Origin: Rhodococcus sp. B7740
GTDB lineage: Bacteria > Actinomycetota > Actinomycetes > Mycobacteriales > Mycobacteriaceae
Length of the DNA stretch: 64,000 nucleotides
Reading direction: 5' to 3'
NCBI RefSeq assembly: GCF_000954115.1
Contig: NZ_CP010797.1
Coordinates: 1,364,001-1,428,000, forward strand
Shown: piece after piece, positions 10,574 through 19,088 of the stretch
Layout of the letters: the number at the start of each line of letters is the position of its first letter
Position numbering within the stretch: position 1 is the stretch's first letter
Program-made: the position numbers and the translations under genes
The notes under the pieces: model-generated
What the model saw: the letters and a program-made list of their open reading frames with translations, nothing else
What the model was told of the DNA's origin: nothing
Databases searched by the model: none

Positions 10574-11445
10574 TGAGTGATGCAGTAGCAGTTCTCTACG
10601 ACGTTCCGGGCCCGAAAGCGGTGCTGCGCTACCGGATTCTGACCGGGGTCGTTGCCGTCGTCTCGCTGGGCGTCGCGTTCCTCATCTACCGAGCACTCGA
10701 CTCCAAGGGTCAGTTGACCGCCGAGAAGTGGGATCCGTTCCTCGAATCGACCACGTGGACCACGTATCTGATCCCCGGAATCCAGGGCACGCTGGTTGCA
10801 GCGGCGCTCTCGATCGTGTTCGCACTGATCCTCGGTGCCGTCCTCGGTATCGGCCGCCTCTCGGATCATCGCGCGGTACGGATCGTCAGCGGCGCGATCG
10901 TCGAGGTGTTCCGCGCAGTACCCGTACTGATTCTGATGATCTTCCTGTACGCGGTCTACGCCGATTACGAGGTCTTCAAGGTCAAGTACCTGGCGTTGGC
11001 GGCCGTGGTCACCGGCCTGACGCTGTACAACGGATCGGTCATCGCCGAAATCGTTCGCGCGGGAGTCAATTCACTGCCCAAGGGGCAGCGGGAAGCTGCG
11101 TCCGCGCTGGGAATGCGCAAGAGCCAGGTCATGCTTCTGGTTCTGCTCCCCCAGGCCGTCACCGCCATGCTTCCGGCGATCATTTCGCAGATGGTTGTGG
11201 CGTTGAAGGACTCGGCGCTCGGTTACGTCATCGGGTACGTCGAAGTGGTCCGTTCCGGTCAGCAGGTAGGCGCGTTCTACAGCAACTACCTCCCCTCGCT
11301 GATCATCGTCGCCGTCATCATGATCATCATCAACTCCGCGTTGACGAAGCTGGCCACCGTGGTCGAACGTCGTTTGCGTTCGCGTAAGCGCAAAGCCGGC
11401 GCGACCGACGTGGTTCCCGCTCTCGATGGTGGTCAGGCAGCCTGA
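10570..11445 (+). CDS. gluD: Glutamate ABC transporter permease
   Basis: Second permease, 291 residues, with a cytoplasmic N-terminal stretch of about 25 residues, a first helix near 26-47 and a five-helix core. Its EAA loop reads RAGVNSLPKGQREAASALGM. The C-terminus is basic (RRLRSRKRKAG) and probably cytoplasmic. ATG triplets at 10570 and 10573 both fit; the first overlaps the gluC stop by four bases. The operon ends at the hairpin at 11464. Confidence 0.92.
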   Translation: MMSDAVAVLYDVPGPKAVLRYRILTGVVAVVSLGVAFLIYRALDSKGQLTAEKWDPFLESTTWTTYLIPGIQGTLVAAALSIVFALILGAVLGIGRLSDHRAVRIVSGAIVEVFRAVPVLILMIFLYAVYADYEVFKVKYLALAAVVTGLTLYNGSVIAEIVRAGVNSLPKGQREAASALGMRKSQVMLLVLLPQAVTAMLPAIISQMVVALKDSALGYVIGYVEVVRSGQQVGAFYSNYLPSLIIVAVIMIIINSALTKLATVVERRLRSRKRKAGATDVVPALDGGQAA

Positions 11446-11463
11446 TCACCATCGCCGGCAACG

Positions 11464-11502
11464 AGTAAGGCCCGCAACACCGATGGTGTTGCGGGCCTTA
11501 CT
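11464..11502. terminator. Strong bidirectional terminator between gluD and recX
   Basis: An 18-bp perfect stem (11464-11481 with 11485-11502) and a three-base loop, followed on the + strand by GTTTCTCG. It lies 18 bases after gluD and 32 bases beyond the recX stop on the other strand, so it can end both convergent transcripts. Stem length and symmetry are the evidence; the T-tract is short. Confidence 0.88.
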
Positions 11503-11534
11503 GTTTCTCGACGGCTCCTACTCGAGGTGGACGA

Positions 11535-12086
11535 TCACATCGAGTCTGGGCCGTCGAAGCCTTCGGTGTCGGCACCTGCGCGGTCGAGTTGCTCCTTGAC
11601 CACCGCGAACGCCATGCCCTGCGAGTAGCCACGGCGCGCGAGCATGCCGACCAATTTTCGGACAACCTTGTCACGCTCGGCGCGGGCATCCGGCCCACTC
11701 GAGTCCGGCATTTGCAGTGTGCGAAATCGCTTGCGTACCAGCTCGGCTGCGCGCTGACGTTCGTCGTCGGCATCGATCGTATCCAGTGCGTGCAGAGCGA
11801 GTTCGTTACTGACTCCCTTGTTGCGGAGCTCCATACTCAGTGCGCGTTTACCCTTGCCCGAGTACTTGTGCCGGGATTGAACCCATTGCTGCGCGAAGGA
11901 CTCGTCGTCGACAAGCTTTGCCTTTTCGAGCCGATCGAGAACGGCGTTCGCGATCTCGGCAGTGAAGCCCTTCTTCGCAAGATTTGCTTCGAGTTCGTGC
12001 CTGCTACGCGCTCGATCGGTCAGCAACCGAAGGCAGACATCTTTCGCCTGCGCCTCGGTGCCGCCACCCTCGTCTCGCTGCTGCAC
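11535..12086 (-). CDS. recX: Recombination regulator RecX
   Basis: A modulator that binds RecA filaments and limits their growth or activity. The 183 residues form the three helical repeats of the family, with DRARSRHELEANLAKKGF, LVDDESFAQQWVQSRH and ARRGYSQGMAFAVVKEQL as recognisable segments. The GTG start at 12086 lies 12 bases after the recA stop and no clear ribosome binding site is seen, consistent with coupled translation from the recA-recX message. Confidence 0.93.
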   Translation of the reverse strand: MQQRDEGGGTEAQAKDVCLRLLTDRARSRHELEANLAKKGFTAEIANAVLDRLEKAKLVDDESFAQQWVQSRHKYSGKGKRALSMELRNKGVSNELALHALDTIDADDERQRAAELVRKRFRTLQMPDSSGPDARAERDKVVRKLVGMLARRGYSQGMAFAVVKEQLDRAGADTEGFDGPDSM

Positions 12087-12098
12087 AGCGACAACAGG

Positions 12099-13136
12099 TT
12101 AGAAGTCCACCGGAGCGGCTGCAGGCTCCTCCGCGGTGACGTCCGCGCCGATCTGCAGCTTCTCCATGATCTTCTTCTCGATCTCGTCCCGCACGTCGGG
12201 GTTCTCGAGCATGAACTTGCGGGCGTTCTCCTTGCCCTGACCGAGCTGGTCACCCTCGTAGGTGAACCACGAACCCGACTTGCGGATGAAGCCGTGCTCG
12301 ACGCCCATGTCGATCAACGAGCCCTCGCGGCTGATGCCCTTGCCGTAGATGATGTCGAACTCGGCCTGCTTGAACGGCGGCGCAACCTTGTTCTTGACCA
12401 CCTTGACCCGGGTGCGGTTACCGATGGCGTCGGTTCCGTCCTTCAGGGTCTCGATGCGGCGGATGTCGAGGCGAACCGAGGCATAGAACTTCAATGCCTT
12501 ACCACCGGTGGTGGTTTCGGGAGAGCCGAACATGACGCCGATCTTCTCGCGCAGCTGGTTGATGAAGATCACGGTGGTGCCGGAGTTGCTCATCGCGCCG
12601 GTGATCTTGCGCAACGCCTGGCTCATCAGGCGGGCTTGCAGACCGACGTGACTGTCGCCCATCTCGCCCTCGATCTCGGCGCGCGGTACCAGTGCCGCCA
12701 CGGAGTCGATCACGAGGATGTCGAGTGCACCCGAACGGATCAGCATGTCGGCGATCTCGAGAGCCTGTTCACCGGTATCGGGCTGCGACACCAGCAATGC
12801 ATCGGTGTCGACACCGAGCTTCTTGGCGTAGTCCGGATCCAGAGCGTGCTCGGCGTCGATGAAGGCCGCGATGCCGCCTGCTCGCTGAGCACTGGCCACC
12901 GCATGCAGGGCGACGGTGGTCTTACCCGAGGATTCCGGACCGTAGACCTCGATGACACGTCCACGCGGCAACCCTCCGATGCCGAGTGCCACATCGAGCG
13001 CGATCGATCCCGTGGGGATGACGGCAATGGGCTGGCGGACCTCGTCACCGAGGCGCATCACCGAACCCTTGCCGAAGTTCTTGTCGATCTGCGCGAGTGC
13101 GAGATCGAGCGCTTTGTCGCGATCGTATGCAGCCAT
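12099..13136 (-). CDS. recA: Recombinase RecA
   Basis: The DNA strand-exchange protein and LexA co-protease, 345 residues, full family length with no intein (unlike M. tuberculosis). Walker A is GPESSGKTT near residues 68-76, Walker [13 protein letters not shown] near 139-150, loop-2 region around [19 protein letters not shown], and the C-terminal domain ends acidic. GGGAG lies seven bases before the ATG. The leader carries a tandem repeat, a PafBC-type promoter motif and a LexA-like box, described separately. Confidence 0.98.
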   Translation of the reverse strand: MAAYDRDKALDLALAQIDKNFGKGSVMRLGDEVRQPIAVIPTGSIALDVALGIGGLPRGRVIEVYGPESSGKTTVALHAVASAQRAGGIAAFIDAEHALDPDYAKKLGVDTDALLVSQPDTGEQALEIADMLIRSGALDILVIDSVAALVPRAEIEGEMGDSHVGLQARLMSQALRKITGAMSNSGTTVIFINQLREKIGVMFGSPETTTGGKALKFYASVRLDIRRIETLKDGTDAIGNRTRVKVVKNKVAPPFKQAEFDIIYGKGISREGSLIDMGVEHGFIRKSGSWFTYEGDQLGQGKENARKFMLENPDVRDEIEKKIMEKLQIGADVTAEEPAAAPVDF

Positions 13137-13146
13137 CGTGAGCTCC

Positions 13147-13190
13147 CTGTGTCGTGTCGTTCAGCTGTGTCGTGTCGATCAGCTTTGTCG
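13147..13190 (-). repeat. Tandem 18-bp repeat in the recA 5' leader
   Basis: Two 18-base units (13147-13164 and 13165-13182) differ at one base, and a partial third follows to 13190. On the transcribed strand the units read CTGA(A/T)CGACACGACACAG and end at the ribosome binding site of recA. They fall between the promoter motif and the start codon, so they are part of the 5' untranslated region. No function is known to me. Confidence 0.8.
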
Positions 13191-13196
13191 TCGGTA

Positions 13197-13219
13197 ACGC
13201 TAGATCGGGGTACCGACAA
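13197..13219 (-). promoter_or_regulatory. PafBC-type (RecA-NDp) promoter of recA
   Basis: On the minus strand the sequence is TTGTCGGTA, eight bases, then TAGCGT. This matches the mycobacterial LexA-independent DNA-damage promoter TTGTCRGTG-N8-TAnnnT except at the last base of the first element. It would start transcription about 55 bases before the recA ATG. In mycobacteria such promoters need the WYL-domain activator PafBC. The match is seen directly; activation is inferred. Confidence 0.82.
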
Positions 13220-13262
13220 GAAGTTTCTCGACACCGACCGGCAACCGTTGACCCAAGCATAG

Positions 13263-13278
13263 GGGAACACGTGTTCGA
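13263..13278. promoter_or_regulatory. LexA (SOS) box upstream of recA
   Basis: The palindrome GAACACGTGTTC (13265-13276) with CGA on one side fits the actinobacterial LexA consensus TCGAAC-N4-GTTCGA, except that one flank has GG in place of TC. It lies about 45 bases upstream of the PafBC-type motif, as in mycobacterial recA, where two promoters are controlled separately. Confidence 0.8.
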
Positions 13279-13330
13279 GTCAACTACCGCAGCAATCGAC
13301 ACGCCGAAAGGATCGACAGGACCCGGGGAA

Positions 13331-13522
13331 CTACCAGCGTTCTCTCGGTACATCGAACTCGTAGCAGATCGACCGCCACACTTCCCGTGGATCGACGCCG
13401 TCCTCGATGGCCTGCGCTCCGGTTCGGCCGATACCGGACAGCACGTGATCGGTCAGCAGCGAATCGCCACGAACGGAGCCGAACTCCTCGGTGAGCAGTT
13501 CACGAAATTCGGTCAGACGCAC
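13331..13522 (-). CDS. Small DUF3046 protein (Rv2738c-like)
   Basis: A 63-residue protein starting VRLTEFRELL and ending DVPRERW, matching the DUF3046 family found upstream of recA across Mycobacteriales. The GTG at 13522 has AGGG nine bases upstream; the frame is open further but not conserved. It contains a conserved VWRSICYEFDVP segment. It lies 10 bases downstream of the glycosyltransferase gene, so the two are probably cotranscribed. Function unknown. Confidence 0.88.
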   Translation of the reverse strand: MRLTEFRELLTEEFGSVRGDSLLTDHVLSGIGRTGAQAIEDGVDPREVWRSICYEFDVPRERW

Positions 13523-13532
13523 AACGACAACC

Positions 13533-14705
13533 CTAACGTCCGCGCCGTTGAGTGCTGCGGTCGAGCACCCGATGACAGACGGACACGGGATCCTCGACGG
13601 ACTGCGCCCCGTCCGCCGCCGTCGCCGCTGCCCGGGCGAAGCGCGGATCGGACAGTACGGTGGCCACCGCGTCGGCGATCGAGGTCGGCGTCGGGGGTCG
13701 TACGATGACGGCGCTCCCCTGCCGTGCGGCGCGGTTGGCCAGCTCCCACTGATCGCCACCGCCCGGGACGGTCACCACCGGAACGCCGTGCATGAGCGCC
13801 TTGGCCAGCATTCCGTGCCCACCACCGCACACCACCACATCGGCATGACGCAGCAGTTCGTCCTGGCGGCCCAAGCCGGCGTTCGCCCAGTTCGGGAGTA
13901 CGGCGGGAACTCCGTCGAGAACGGACGCCACCACCCGAACTCCCCTGCCGTCCAACCCTTTCAGCGCCATCTCGAGCATTCCCTCCGCCCCGGTGAAGGC
14001 TGTCGACGGCGCGACCATCACCAGCGGTGACGTGCCGTCCGGAGTGTCGAGCAGGTCGTCCGTCGGTTCCCACAGCAGCGGGCCGACCACGTGTGCGTCC
14101 TCCGGCCAGTCGGGACGGTGCACCTCGAGCGCAGGAATGGTGGCGACGAGCCGCGCAGCCGGGCCCGGATCCTCGGCAGGCAGCCCGATGCTCGTCCGTG
14201 CGCTGGACCGCTGAGCTCGTCCCTGAGCGATCGAGCGTGCCGTCAACGCGCGCATCACGGTATCGCGCAACCTGCCGCGAACCCCGGTACCCGGAGCCAG
14301 GCCACTTCCAATGGGAGGCAACCCTTTCGAGGGCGAATACAGTGGATGGGGCGAGAGCTCCACCCAGGTGATCCCGAGCCGCTCCGCGGCCATGCCGCCC
14401 CCTGCGGTCAGGATGTCGGACACGACGAGATCGACGTTCTCCCGCTCGAGGTCGGGCAGCAACTCGGTCGAGACGAACGCCGCCCGTGAATGGATACGTT
14501 GTCCGGCGTCGAGATCGTCGTCCTCCGGCCGCGGCGCAAGACCACCCAGCGGAAACGCCCGCAGCCCCGCTGCGTGCGCGTCGGGCACCCAGCGGCTACC
14601 GGTGAAGAGGATCGGTTCGTCGCCTGCCGCGCGGAAGAGCAGGGACAGCGCGATCGCCGGAAAGGCATGCCCCGGATCGGGCCCGGCCACCACTGCTACT
14701 CGCAC
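13533..14705 (-). CDS. Glycosyltransferase, GT-B fold (Rv2739c-like)
   Basis: A 390-residue protein of the MGT/UDP-glucuronosyltransferase-like (GT1) type. The N-terminal half opens VRVAVVAGPDPGHAFPAIAL, typical of an acceptor-binding Rossmann domain. The C-terminal half holds the nucleotide-sugar signature VVCGGGHGMLAKALMHGVP followed by VTVPGGGDQWELANRAA. The GTG at 14705 is preferred because the six residues before it are not conserved in kind. The position next to the DUF3046 gene and recA matches Rv2739c. Acceptor and sugar are unknown. Confidence 0.85.
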   Translation of the reverse strand: MRVAVVAGPDPGHAFPAIALSLLFRAAGDEPILFTGSRWVPDAHAAGLRAFPLGGLAPRPEDDDLDAGQRIHSRAAFVSTELLPDLERENVDLVVSDILTAGGGMAAERLGITWVELSPHPLYSPSKGLPPIGSGLAPGTGVRGRLRDTVMRALTARSIAQGRAQRSSARTSIGLPAEDPGPAARLVATIPALEVHRPDWPEDAHVVGPLLWEPTDDLLDTPDGTSPLVMVAPSTAFTGAEGMLEMALKGLDGRGVRVVASVLDGVPAVLPNWANAGLGRQDELLRHADVVVCGGGHGMLAKALMHGVPVVTVPGGGDQWELANRAARQGSAVIVRPPTPTSIADAVATVLSDPRFARAAATAADGAQSVEDPVSVCHRVLDRSTQRRGR

Positions 14706-14830
14706 GAACCCAGCGTGCCACACTCGAGCCGTACCGCTCGACGGGTGCCGGGATCAGGTCGGGAGAGCCGGCCCGAACCCGAGCGGCGAAATGTGCACTC
14801 GGTCCCGCATCGCGGTCGACGCAGACTCGT

Positions 14831-15469
14831 TCACGCACTCTCGGGCCGCAGGTAACTGTCCACTGCGTACGCCATCTGACGCGTCACCTCGGTCCCCGAG
14901 ACGCGCTCGGACACCATCTCCGCGGACTGCACCGCGGACTGCACCATCAGTAGCACCAGCGTGGCCAGCGTCGTGGGATCCCCTGCGCGAATCGAGCGAT
15001 CACGTTGTCCGGCAACGACCAGAGAAGACAACGCGTCGATGATCAACGACTGACTGGTTCCGAGACGATGAAGAATGTACGTGGCCAGCACGTCGGAATC
15101 GGAACGCAGAATCTTCACGAACAACGGATGGAGTCGAATGCGGTCGGCCACTTCACCCACGGCAGTGACGATCTGATCGCGAGCCGACGCGGTGGCGTCG
15201 AAACTCGGAATCAGCGCACCGATCTCACGAGTGAGCAGGCTCGACACAACAGCTCGCGTGTCGGCCCATCGCCGGTACACGGTGGGCCTGCTGACCTTGG
15301 CGCGGCGCGCGATTTCGGCCAAGGTGGTGCGCTTGACGCCGTGCTCGAGGATGCAGGACCGGGCCGCGTCGAGAACGGCGTCTTCGACCGACTTCTCGGG
15401 AGCTTCTGTTCGGGACGGCGACTGCAGGGGCTCGGACGAGGCAGGACTCGACACCGGCTGCTCGATCAC
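14831..15469 (-). CDS. TetR family transcriptional regulator
   Basis: A 212-residue repressor. The helix-turn-helix lies at about residues 45-75 (KRTTLAEIARRAKVSRPTVY), followed by an all-helical ligand domain. The frame is open to 15511, but the GTG at 15469 has GAAGG eight bases upstream and removes an odd 14-residue leader, so I prefer it. It is divergent from the lipid-kinase gene at 15693. In mycobacteria a TetR gene of this place (Rv2250c) is divergent from an FAD-linked oxidase and a diacylglycerol kinase, so it probably controls that lipid operon and itself. Confidence 0.88.
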   Translation of the reverse strand: MIEQPVSSPASSEPLQSPSRTEAPEKSVEDAVLDAARSCILEHGVKRTTLAEIARRAKVSRPTVYRRWADTRAVVSSLLTREIGALIPSFDATASARDQIVTAVGEVADRIRLHPLFVKILRSDSDVLATYILHRLGTSQSLIIDALSSLVVAGQRDRSIRAGDPTTLATLVLLMVQSAVQSAEMVSERVSGTEVTRQMAYAVDSYLRPESA

Positions 15470-15513
15470 GTGCCACCCTTCGTAGTTCGGACAAAAGGAC
15501 TGTATTTTCATCA

Positions 15514-15549
15514 GTAACAGTCTCTTTCGTTACAGTACCTCACGGTTAC
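15514..15549. promoter_or_regulatory. Candidate TetR operator
   Basis: The inverted repeat GTAAC-N10-GTTAC (15514-15533) is followed by a further GTTAC at 15545, sixteen bases on. It lies in the divergent region between the TetR gene and the lipid-kinase gene, near the expected promoter. Symmetry and place are the only evidence. Confidence 0.4.
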
Positions 15550-15609
15550 ACGCACCTTCGGTCCCGAAATCACCGGCCACACGCCCGAACAACGTACGCC
15601 GGAGGCATA

Positions 15610-15696
15610 CCGCTGCGAATCGCCTCGGTCACCACCACGGGAACCGTCGACCCTGGCAAGCTGATCGATGTGATCGACGAATCGTTGCGACCATGA
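15610..15696 (+). pseudogene. 3' remnant of an FAD-linked oxidase (AgpS-like)
   Basis: The frame ending at the TGA 15694-15696 encodes TVDPGKLIDVIDESLRP just before its stop. The segment DPGKLID resembles the C-terminal NPGKLI end of FAD-linked oxidases of the alkyldihydroxyacetone-phosphate synthase type. Its stop overlaps the next ATG as ATGA, the normal junction in an intact operon. Nothing upstream fits the rest of a roughly 500-residue enzyme, and the TetR promoter region begins at once. I infer an internal deletion; the left boundary is approximate. Confidence 0.42.
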
Positions 15697-16589
15697 CCCG
15701 ATCGGTGACGGTGTTGACCAATCCGATGGCCGGCGGTGGTCGCGCGGGCCACGCCGGGCGGTGCGCCGTGGCGCGCTTGCGGGAGCGAGAACTTCACGTC
15801 ACGACCATCGAAGGCCGCACGCCCGGGGATGCATTGTCATTGCTCGAGAAGGCCGTCGGCAGCGGTACGGACGCCGTGGTCGCCGTCGGCGGCGACGGGC
15901 TCGTCAATCTCGTCGTTCAAGTGCTCGCCGGCACCGACGTTCCGATGGGCCTGATCCCGGCAGGCACCGGCAACGACCTGGCCCGAACCCTGGGACTACC
16001 TCGCGGCGACGCTGCCCACGCAGCCGATATCGTCGCCGACAACGTCACGCGCGCAATCGATCTCGGACGGATCGGCGACCGGTGGTTCACCACCGTCCTG
16101 TCCAGTGGTTTCGACTCGCTGGTCACCGAGAGGGCCAAGCGACTGCGCTGGCCGCGCGGACCTCTCCGGTACAACGCGGCCATGGTGCTACAGCTGGCGT
16201 CGCTCACGAAGCTGCCGTACGTCATAGAACTCGACGATGCCGAACTTCGACTCGATGCCACCTTGGTCGCGGTCGGAAACGGCAGGAGTTACGGAGGCGG
16301 CATGGCCGTGTGCCCTGCCGCGCGAGTGGACGACGGTCTGCTCGATGTCACCGTCGTTCGCGGGGCGAGTCGGACGCGCCTGCTCGGACTGTCGCCGACT
16401 CTGTATCGGGGAACACACATCGACTTACCGGAGGTCGACACGTACACCTCGACGCAGGTCACCTTGCGGTGCGACGGAATCGTCGCCTACGCCGACGGGG
16501 AACGTGTCGCGGAACTACCCGTCACGGCACGCTGCATACCGCGGGCCCTTCGGGTGTTCGTCGAGCAGGGCTCTGCTGCTCTCGGGTGA
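15693..16589 (+). CDS. Diacylglycerol/lipid kinase
   Basis: A 298-residue member of the DAGK catalytic-domain family, which phosphorylates diacylglycerol or related lipids with ATP at the membrane. Visible hallmarks are TNPMAGGGRAG at the start, the nucleotide-binding VAVGGDGLVN near residues 63-72 and IPAGTGNDLARTLGLP near 88-103. Its start overlaps the preceding remnant stop (ATGA). The M. tuberculosis counterpart by context is Rv2252, linked to phosphatidylinositol mannoside metabolism. Likely controlled by the divergent TetR. Confidence 0.9.
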   Translation: MTRSVTVLTNPMAGGGRAGHAGRCAVARLRERELHVTTIEGRTPGDALSLLEKAVGSGTDAVVAVGGDGLVNLVVQVLAGTDVPMGLIPAGTGNDLARTLGLPRGDAAHAADIVADNVTRAIDLGRIGDRWFTTVLSSGFDSLVTERAKRLRWPRGPLRYNAAMVLQLASLTKLPYVIELDDAELRLDATLVAVGNGRSYGGGMAVCPAARVDDGLLDVTVVRGASRTRLLGLSPTLYRGTHIDLPEVDTYTSTQVTLRCDGIVAYADGERVAELPVTARCIPRALRVFVEQGSAALG

Positions 16590-16607
16590 CGGAACACCGC
16601 ATCGGCG

Positions 16608-16781
16608 TCAGAACTTCAGCGACGAGCGATCGTTGTCGGAGGCGATCGCCTTGTACAGCCACACCAGTCCCATCACGATCGCACCAGCCACCACCAGCCA
16701 GAAGAGACCCTTGATGATGCTGCCCAGAAGCGCGAGCGCAATCCAGATCAGAACGATGAATCCCAGAATCTTCCAGAACAT
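16608..16781 (-). CDS. Small hydrophobic membrane protein, 57 residues
   Basis: The ATG at 16781 with GTAGGAGC just upstream gives a 57-residue protein with two adjoining hydrophobic stretches (residues about 3-20 and 25-45) and a short charged tail ending SSLKF. It may be a one- or two-pass membrane peptide. It lies 98 bases downstream of pspM on the same strand, so it may belong to the envelope-stress operon. It is not recognisably PspN. Function unknown. Confidence 0.72.
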   Translation of the reverse strand: MFWKILGFIVLIWIALALLGSIIKGLFWLVVAGAIVMGLVWLYKAIASDNDRSSLKF

Positions 16782-16879
16782 GAGTGCTCCTACCGTGTCG
16801 CCGCGCACCGTGTCGTATCGCGTACGTCGATCCTGGCATCCGGCCGCGACGAACACATCGGGGTGAACCCTGAATTGTC

Positions 16880-17749
16880 TCAGCGGTGCCGCGACCGGAT
16901 CTGATCGATTTCGGTGAGTGCCTCGGCCCATCCCTGCAGTCGATCCGTCGCCGACAACAGCTCACGTCGGTGCGATTCCACGACCGTCGTCGACGCCGGT
17001 CCGGCCGGTCCGGTCATCCGCGCGGCCGCGGCGACGAGCTGCTCGTACTGATCGACCCCGGTCGCGAGTTCGTTTGCCGCCGAGGCTATTGCGCCGCGGA
17101 GGTGCTCACGGGTCACAGCGCTCGCCGCCCCCGCACGTTCCAGAGCAGCGATGTCGACAGCAACTCCTTCGAGACCACGGGCCGCATCGGAAGTAACCCC
17201 GATCATCTCCTCGACGTCGTCGGTACCGATCGTCTCGGACCTCGCGAGGATCCCCAGCAGCTCGAACAGACTCTGCTCGGCACCGGCCAGTCGGGCCATC
17301 GACTCGTACGCGGCGGATCCGCGCTGCGGCGACACGCGCTTGGTGGGCAGGCCGACGGGGACCGGTTGGGCGCGAAGACGCCGCAACCGCGTCACCGCGA
17401 ATGCCGCCGGTACCGCCATGAGGGCAGCACTACCGCCGCCCACGAACAGAGTCCACTCCGGAGCCGACAGCACGGCCATCCCCGCGGTTCCCACCGCTGT
17501 CGTCGTGGACGCAGCACCGAACCTGATTCCGCGTCGTCTGGCACGGCGAATCTTCTTCAGATGCTTGACACGGGGGTCTTTCCGACGTCCGGCGGCGTCG
17601 AGGATCGAGGTACCGACACTTCGAGCGGACTCCGCCAGAGATCTGACCACTGCACCGGACTCGGAGACGGCGGTGGTGACGGATTCTCGATCGAGCGAAA
17701 CGGCCGGCCGCTTACGCGACCGGCCGGATTCGTGATCTCTTCTACCCAT
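16880..17749 (-). CDS. pspM: Envelope-stress membrane protein PspM
   Basis: A 289-residue protein matching mycobacterial Rv2743c by place and layout: a basic cytoplasmic N-terminus with a KHLKKIRRARRRG cluster, two adjacent transmembrane segments near residues 78-97 and 99-120, then a long soluble helical C-terminal domain. In M. tuberculosis PspM is the membrane partner of PspA. It lies 43 bases after pspA on the same strand. The sequence diverges quickly in this family, so the call leans on gene order. Confidence 0.8.
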   Translation of the reverse strand: MGRRDHESGRSRKRPAVSLDRESVTTAVSESGAVVRSLAESARSVGTSILDAAGRRKDPRVKHLKKIRRARRRGIRFGAASTTTAVGTAGMAVLSAPEWTLFVGGGSAALMAVPAAFAVTRLRRLRAQPVPVGLPTKRVSPQRGSAAYESMARLAGAEQSLFELLGILARSETIGTDDVEEMIGVTSDAARGLEGVAVDIAALERAGAASAVTREHLRGAIASAANELATGVDQYEQLVAAAARMTGPAGPASTTVVESHRRELLSATDRLQGWAEALTEIDQIRSRHR

Positions 17750-17792
17750 CTCGGCGCTGCTGTCGGACGACCGAGTTGTTCGTCAGGTCGAT

Positions 17793-18602
17793 CTACGCCT
17801 GAGCCGGGGGCTCGGGCGTCGCGTCCGGGGACTTGGCAATCGACGGCTTCGCCGCGGCATTTCCCGACGGCAGCGAGTCGCCTGCCATCGAAGCGCGGAT
17901 CTGCTCGAGGCGGCTGTGGCCCGCCATCTGCACGGATGCCTGCTGGACCTCCATCATGCGACCGGAGACCGAGTTCTGAGCCAGCTCCGCCGATCCCAGG
18001 GCGTCTGCGTAGCGACGTTCGATCTTGTCCCGGACGGCGTCGAGGCTCGGGGTGTTGCCGGGCGCGGACAGGGTGCTGTCCATCGACCGAAGGGATTCGC
18101 TGACTTTCTCCTGCATCTTCGCCTGCTCGAGCTGGCTGAGCAGCTTGGTGCGTTCTGCGACCTTCGACTGCAGGGCCATGGCGTTCTGCTCGACGGCCTT
18201 CTTGGCCTGAGTGGCCGCCTGCAGCGACTGATCGTGCAGGACCTTGAGGTCCTCGACGCTCTGCTCGGCGGTCACCAGCTGAGCGGCGAAGGCCTCGGCG
18301 GCGTTCGTGTACTGCGTGGCCTTCTCGATGTCGCCCGCGGTGGCGGCCTGATCGGCCAGCGTCACCGCTTGCCGAGCGTTGGCATTGAGCTTCTCGACCT
18401 CGTCAAGCTGCCGGCTGAGCTTCATCTCGAGCTGGCGCTGATTGCCGATGACGGACGCGGCCTGCTGGGACAGAGCCTGATGCTGGCGCTGTGCGTCCTC
18501 GATCGCCTGCTGAATCTGAACTTTGGGGTCGGCCTTCTCGTCGATCTTGGAATTGAAGAGCGCCATCATGTACTTCCAGGCTTTGACGAAAGGATTAGCC
18601 AT
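17793..18602 (-). CDS. pspA: Phage shock protein A (PspA/IM30 family)
   Basis: A 269-residue peripheral membrane protein that binds stressed inner membrane. It opens with an amphipathic stretch ([20 protein letters not shown]) and continues as a long coiled coil rich in Gln, Ala and Glu. The C-terminus is a short Pro-rich tail. In mycobacteria PspA is encoded between clgR and pspM and restrains ClgR; the same order holds here. It lies 144 bases downstream of clgR. Confidence 0.94.
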   Translation of the reverse strand: MANPFVKAWKYMMALFNSKIDEKADPKVQIQQAIEDAQRQHQALSQQAASVIGNQRQLEMKLSRQLDEVEKLNANARQAVTLADQAATAGDIEKATQYTNAAEAFAAQLVTAEQSVEDLKVLHDQSLQAATQAKKAVEQNAMALQSKVAERTKLLSQLEQAKMQEKVSESLRSMDSTLSAPGNTPSLDAVRDKIERRYADALGSAELAQNSVSGRMMEVQQASVQMAGHSRLEQIRASMAGDSLPSGNAAAKPSIAKSPDATPEPPAQA

Positions 18603-18746
18603 GGGGTGGTCCTGCCTCCATCTGTTGCGCCGCGGTGGCCGCGTACGGGTCGGCTGCTCTCGCAGTGACCGAAATGAACCTGTCCGTGCTGTGAAAGTCG
18701 GGTGCGTGATCTGGGTCAGGAGTGGAAACTGATTGCTTTTCCGATC

Positions 18747-19088
18747 TTAGGCGGCGGCGAGAGCTCTGGCAGCAGGTGCCGGAATCACGACGCGAGTATC
18801 GCCGTCGATACGGGTGGCGACCGCTGCCTCGTCGAGCCGCGCTGCGGCGGTGGAGGCGTCGGACAGCGTCACACTGACATCGCTCATGACGTCCGAGAGC
18901 GGGACGGCGAGTGCGTCGCAGATCGCGGCGAGGAGTTCGCTCGATGCCTCCTTGCGACCGCGTTCCACCTCGGAAAGGTATCCGAGGCTCACGCGTGCGG
19001 TGTTCGAGACTTCACGCAGGGTTCGGCTCTGTGCGACGCGAGTACGCCGCAAACTGTCGCCGAGTGCTTCACGCAATAGCAGCGCCAT
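18747..19088 (-). CDS. clgR: Transcriptional activator ClgR
   Basis: An XRE-type DNA-binding activator of the clp protease genes and the psp operon. The ATG at 19088, preceded by GGAGGAG, gives 113 residues; a longer open frame to 19181 would overrun the promoter. The helix-turn-helix is [20 protein letters not shown] (residues about 22-41), followed by [22 protein letters not shown]. The C-terminus ends in small hydrophobic residues ([10 protein letters not shown]), the kind of tail ClpP-dependent turnover of ClgR recognises. Confidence 0.93.
   Translation of the reverse strand: MALLLREALGDSLRRTRVAQSRTLREVSNTARVSLGYLSEVERGRKEASSELLAAICDALAVPLSDVMSDVSVTLSDASTAAARLDEAAVATRIDGDTRVVIPAPAARALAAA

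Noticed and set aside
12099..13136. Possible RecA intein as in M. tuberculosis
   Set aside because: The gene encodes an uninterrupted 345-residue RecA.
13147..13190. Possible CRISPR-like repeat
   Set aside because: Only two full units, directly adjacent with no spacers and no cas genes.
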